Position numbers and translations under genes: made by a program. The notes under the pieces were generated by a model. That model was not told where the DNA came from, searched no databases, and saw only the letters and a list, made by a program, of their open reading frames with translations. Shown one piece after another: positions 61,691 to 64,000 of a DNA stretch of 64,000 nucleotides. This DNA is from Acholoe squamosa (taxonomy: Eukaryota; Annelida; Polychaeta; Phyllodocida; Polynoidae): assembly GCA_949317995.1 (NCBI GenBank), contig OX439035.1:78475459-78539458 (forward strand). Direction: 5' to 3'. Every line of letters begins with the position of its first letter. Within the stretch, counting starts at the first letter, position 1.

Positions 61691-63165
61691 AATAAAAAGA
61701 AGGCCTGTTGCTAAGCAAATAATGACATAGCGTAAGGGGAATAACAGAAATGAATTCCCCAGACTTGAGTTTGTGGGAGTAATAGGAGGGCAGTAGAAGC
61801 TGCCTCAGAAGTGATTTAATACAGGATCATTACTAATGGCTACAACTTGCTTTTCCATATTTATGCATATCTTAGGATTCAGGAAAGTGCTGTTGTACTA
61901 CTGAAATCATGTCCATATAATATGAAACTTTCACTCTTTGAAACCGATTTATAGTGATGAGAGATGTGGTTGGACAGGGATGTTTCCTTGTCGTGCATAC
62001 ATTGAGTTATATAGGCATGGTAGTCCAATGGATGCACAGCTCCTCTAATAGGTCTGCTGTGCAATTATGTTGGTAGCCATGAATATATGATTTAATAATG
62101 CAGGGCAGTGGTATCTTTTAACACCTTGTTATAACAGGAATAAGGCCACTTCGAAGGGGAGGGAGTGTGAATATATTCCCAAATAAAGACCTTGGGGTAA
62201 CCCCAGTCCTTATTGGGTAATAGATGCACACCCGCTCCCCTTCTGCATACTACTTCTGCTAATGTTCTAGTCACCTTTGGCCATCATGAACAACACATGT
62301 AATTATGATTGATTGACCAATAACTATTTTCAAACTCAAAACTCTTCTGCGTGCCTTACTCCTTAAGTACCCTATATCTCCAGAACAAAACACTGTATAA
62401 AAGGAACCTTGGTAATCTATGAAACATCTACAGTCTAGTGACAAATGGAGAGAAAACATGCAGTACGTACCCTGAAACAATGTCAACTACACAACAGAAT
62501 GATAGGGTTCCATTAATACCAACAACTGAGCAGATCTGATGTTATTACTGACACCCCCTATCAAATCCACCAATTTTTACATTACTTTCAAATTGACTAT
62601 TTTGGGAGGCAAATGACATTCTTAAGTATTGTAAACATACTTTATTTCGCACTGTACATATTTTCACAAATTTCGCAGAAATGAAAAATTCATGAATTGA
62701 GGTACATTGTGAAAATTTGTCCTTTGTAGATGGTCTGGCTCATGCAAATGGTGGATGGGGAGTAGTGATGACAACCTACTTCTCTCAGTCTCTGTGACTT
62801 TTGCAACTACATTCTGGGGCACAATACATAGGGCATATAATCCAAGTTCTAAACCACAAAAGAAATTACAGAAAGTACATGTATTAATAAAATGTGTATC
62901 ATAATATCAAACATGAAAATAGATAATTATTTTCACCAGCACACACGAAGCACAGGGTATCAATAGTGCATGGGTACATGTACTTGGAAAAGTCACAGAT
63001 GTTTTTTATATATCGCTTTGTACTTAACACCCTTCCACTATATTGTCAGTAGACCGTTATAGGTATTGTACTTATCATATTTATTTTTCACCTTGACTCT
63101 ACCATGTAACCCAGTGTCCGAGTCTACCCACAAGCCAAACCATACCAAAGACCAAAGGCTGGCGG
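61691..63165. other. gene-free stretch
   Basis: AT-rich DNA without a supported exon, RNA gene or repeat pair. The missing B3GALNT2 exons were not recognised here. Confidence 0.35.
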
Positions 63166-64000
63166 TGTCAACTGCACTCAGTGACCCCGCCTCCTCCCAC
63201 TGGAGGATACGCCGTCAATCACAAGCAGCCCGCTGCATGCTGGGAATTCCTAGCAGACAATGTTTAGAAACAACTCCCCCTGCTGGAGGACATGCCCATT
63301 GATCATGAGCAGCTCACAGCATACCGGGAGTTCCCAGCAGCTATATTTAGAACCACACTGAACTCTGTGAACCCCAGTGCTATGTTTGGGATCCCCCCTA
63401 CATACCTGCACTGGAGTTCCCCAGTTACTATATTTAGCTCACCTGATACTATTTTTAGGATGAGCTGGGTGAGCGGCTCCTACTACAAATACCTGTGGAG
63501 GGAGCAGCTCACTCATCTTTCCACCTCCATACTTCATACCTCACACACTCACGTGAGACCAAGGCCCTTGGCTCAGGGGCTAGGCTTGGACACTGTTGGG
63601 CACCTTTATACTGTATCACCAACTATACCTTGTGGACTTCAATGAATAAAGTGGATATCAAACTGGATTCCTGATTCGTCTGTATTCATCCTTATTCATC
63701 ATTTACGGACTCGTTGACAATGGTGGAGAACCCTCACGTATCATCCCACAAGTTACCACCTCTCATGAGCCATGGACAACAGTGAGACCCTACCAAAAGA
63801 GCCAGCCCCACAACATATCCCTACATCTCCAAACAGAGATCAGCAAGAAGCCACAAGTACACAGTACACCACCCCGATAGACTCCTCGCCAGACGCGCTC
63901 CAGCTGGACCCAGTGCTGCCAGCCCATAGACGCACACATAAACAAACACCTGTGAGTTCAAATACCTTACCCTTTTCATCTACTATAGTAGACACCAACA
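63166..64000 (+). mobile_element. 5' end of an LTR retrotransposon running off the window
   Basis: A probable 554-bp LTR spans 63166-63719: it starts TGTCAAC and ends GTTGACA, a 7-bp inverted pair, and has AATAAA at 63645-63650. A primer-binding site TGGTGGAGAACC starts at 63721. A gag-like frame opens at 63772 (MDNSETLPKEPAPQHI) and stays open to the window edge. What is visible looks whole. Family is unresolved; Ty3/gypsy is the likeliest from the leader. Confidence 0.7.

Overview
The window is nuclear DNA of an animal, most likely a marine invertebrate. It carries intron-rich genes with GT-AG introns for animal proteins (INTS7, selenoprotein W, B3GALNT2), and it is full of MITEs, tRNA-derived repeats, a Penelope-like element, LINE pieces and LTR-element fossils. 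The phylum cannot be fixed from the sequence alone.

Layout. (1) 1.4-12.9 kb, plus strand: a complete 20-exon gene for Integrator subunit 7. The exons join in phase into 958 codons plus a stop. (2) 13.2-13.8 kb: two back-to-back MITEs. (3) 14.0-27.9 kb, minus strand: two selenoprotein W loci. The intact-looking one (25.2-27.9 kb) keeps an in-frame UGA in a CGAU motif and has a SECIS element in a spliced 3' UTR. The second (14.5-15.3 kb) keeps a Sec exon, an 18-codon exon and a SECIS, but a 1.8-kb long-inverted-repeat element sits four bases upstream of its Sec exon and parts of the gene are missing. An unidentified terminal exon lies at 14.0 kb. (4) 18.4-21.3 kb: two copies of a roughly 1-kb repeat with tRNA-like promoter boxes, meeting in a palindrome; one copy is split by a LINE with target duplications. 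(5) 30.9-34.1 kb: tRNA-like repeats and a Penelope-like GIY-YIG element on the minus strand with a 22-bp target duplication. (6) 39.1-44.3 kb: a broken Ty3/gypsy-type LTR element nested in a MITE. (7) 47.5-53.4 kb, plus strand: the first five recognisable coding exons of B3GALNT2; the catalytic half was not found. (8) 53.5-60.8 kb: minisatellites, a satellite with internal palindromes, a mariner/pogo-like insertion, and 160-bp inverted flanks. (9) 63.17 kb to the end: the 5' LTR and leader of another LTR element that runs out of the window.

The three host genes do unrelated jobs (snRNA/mRNA 3' processing, redox, ER glycosylation), so no shared pathway is implied. The most notable biology is the tandem pair of Sec/SECIS selenoprotein W loci and the way mobile elements have landed at splice and 3'-UTR positions.
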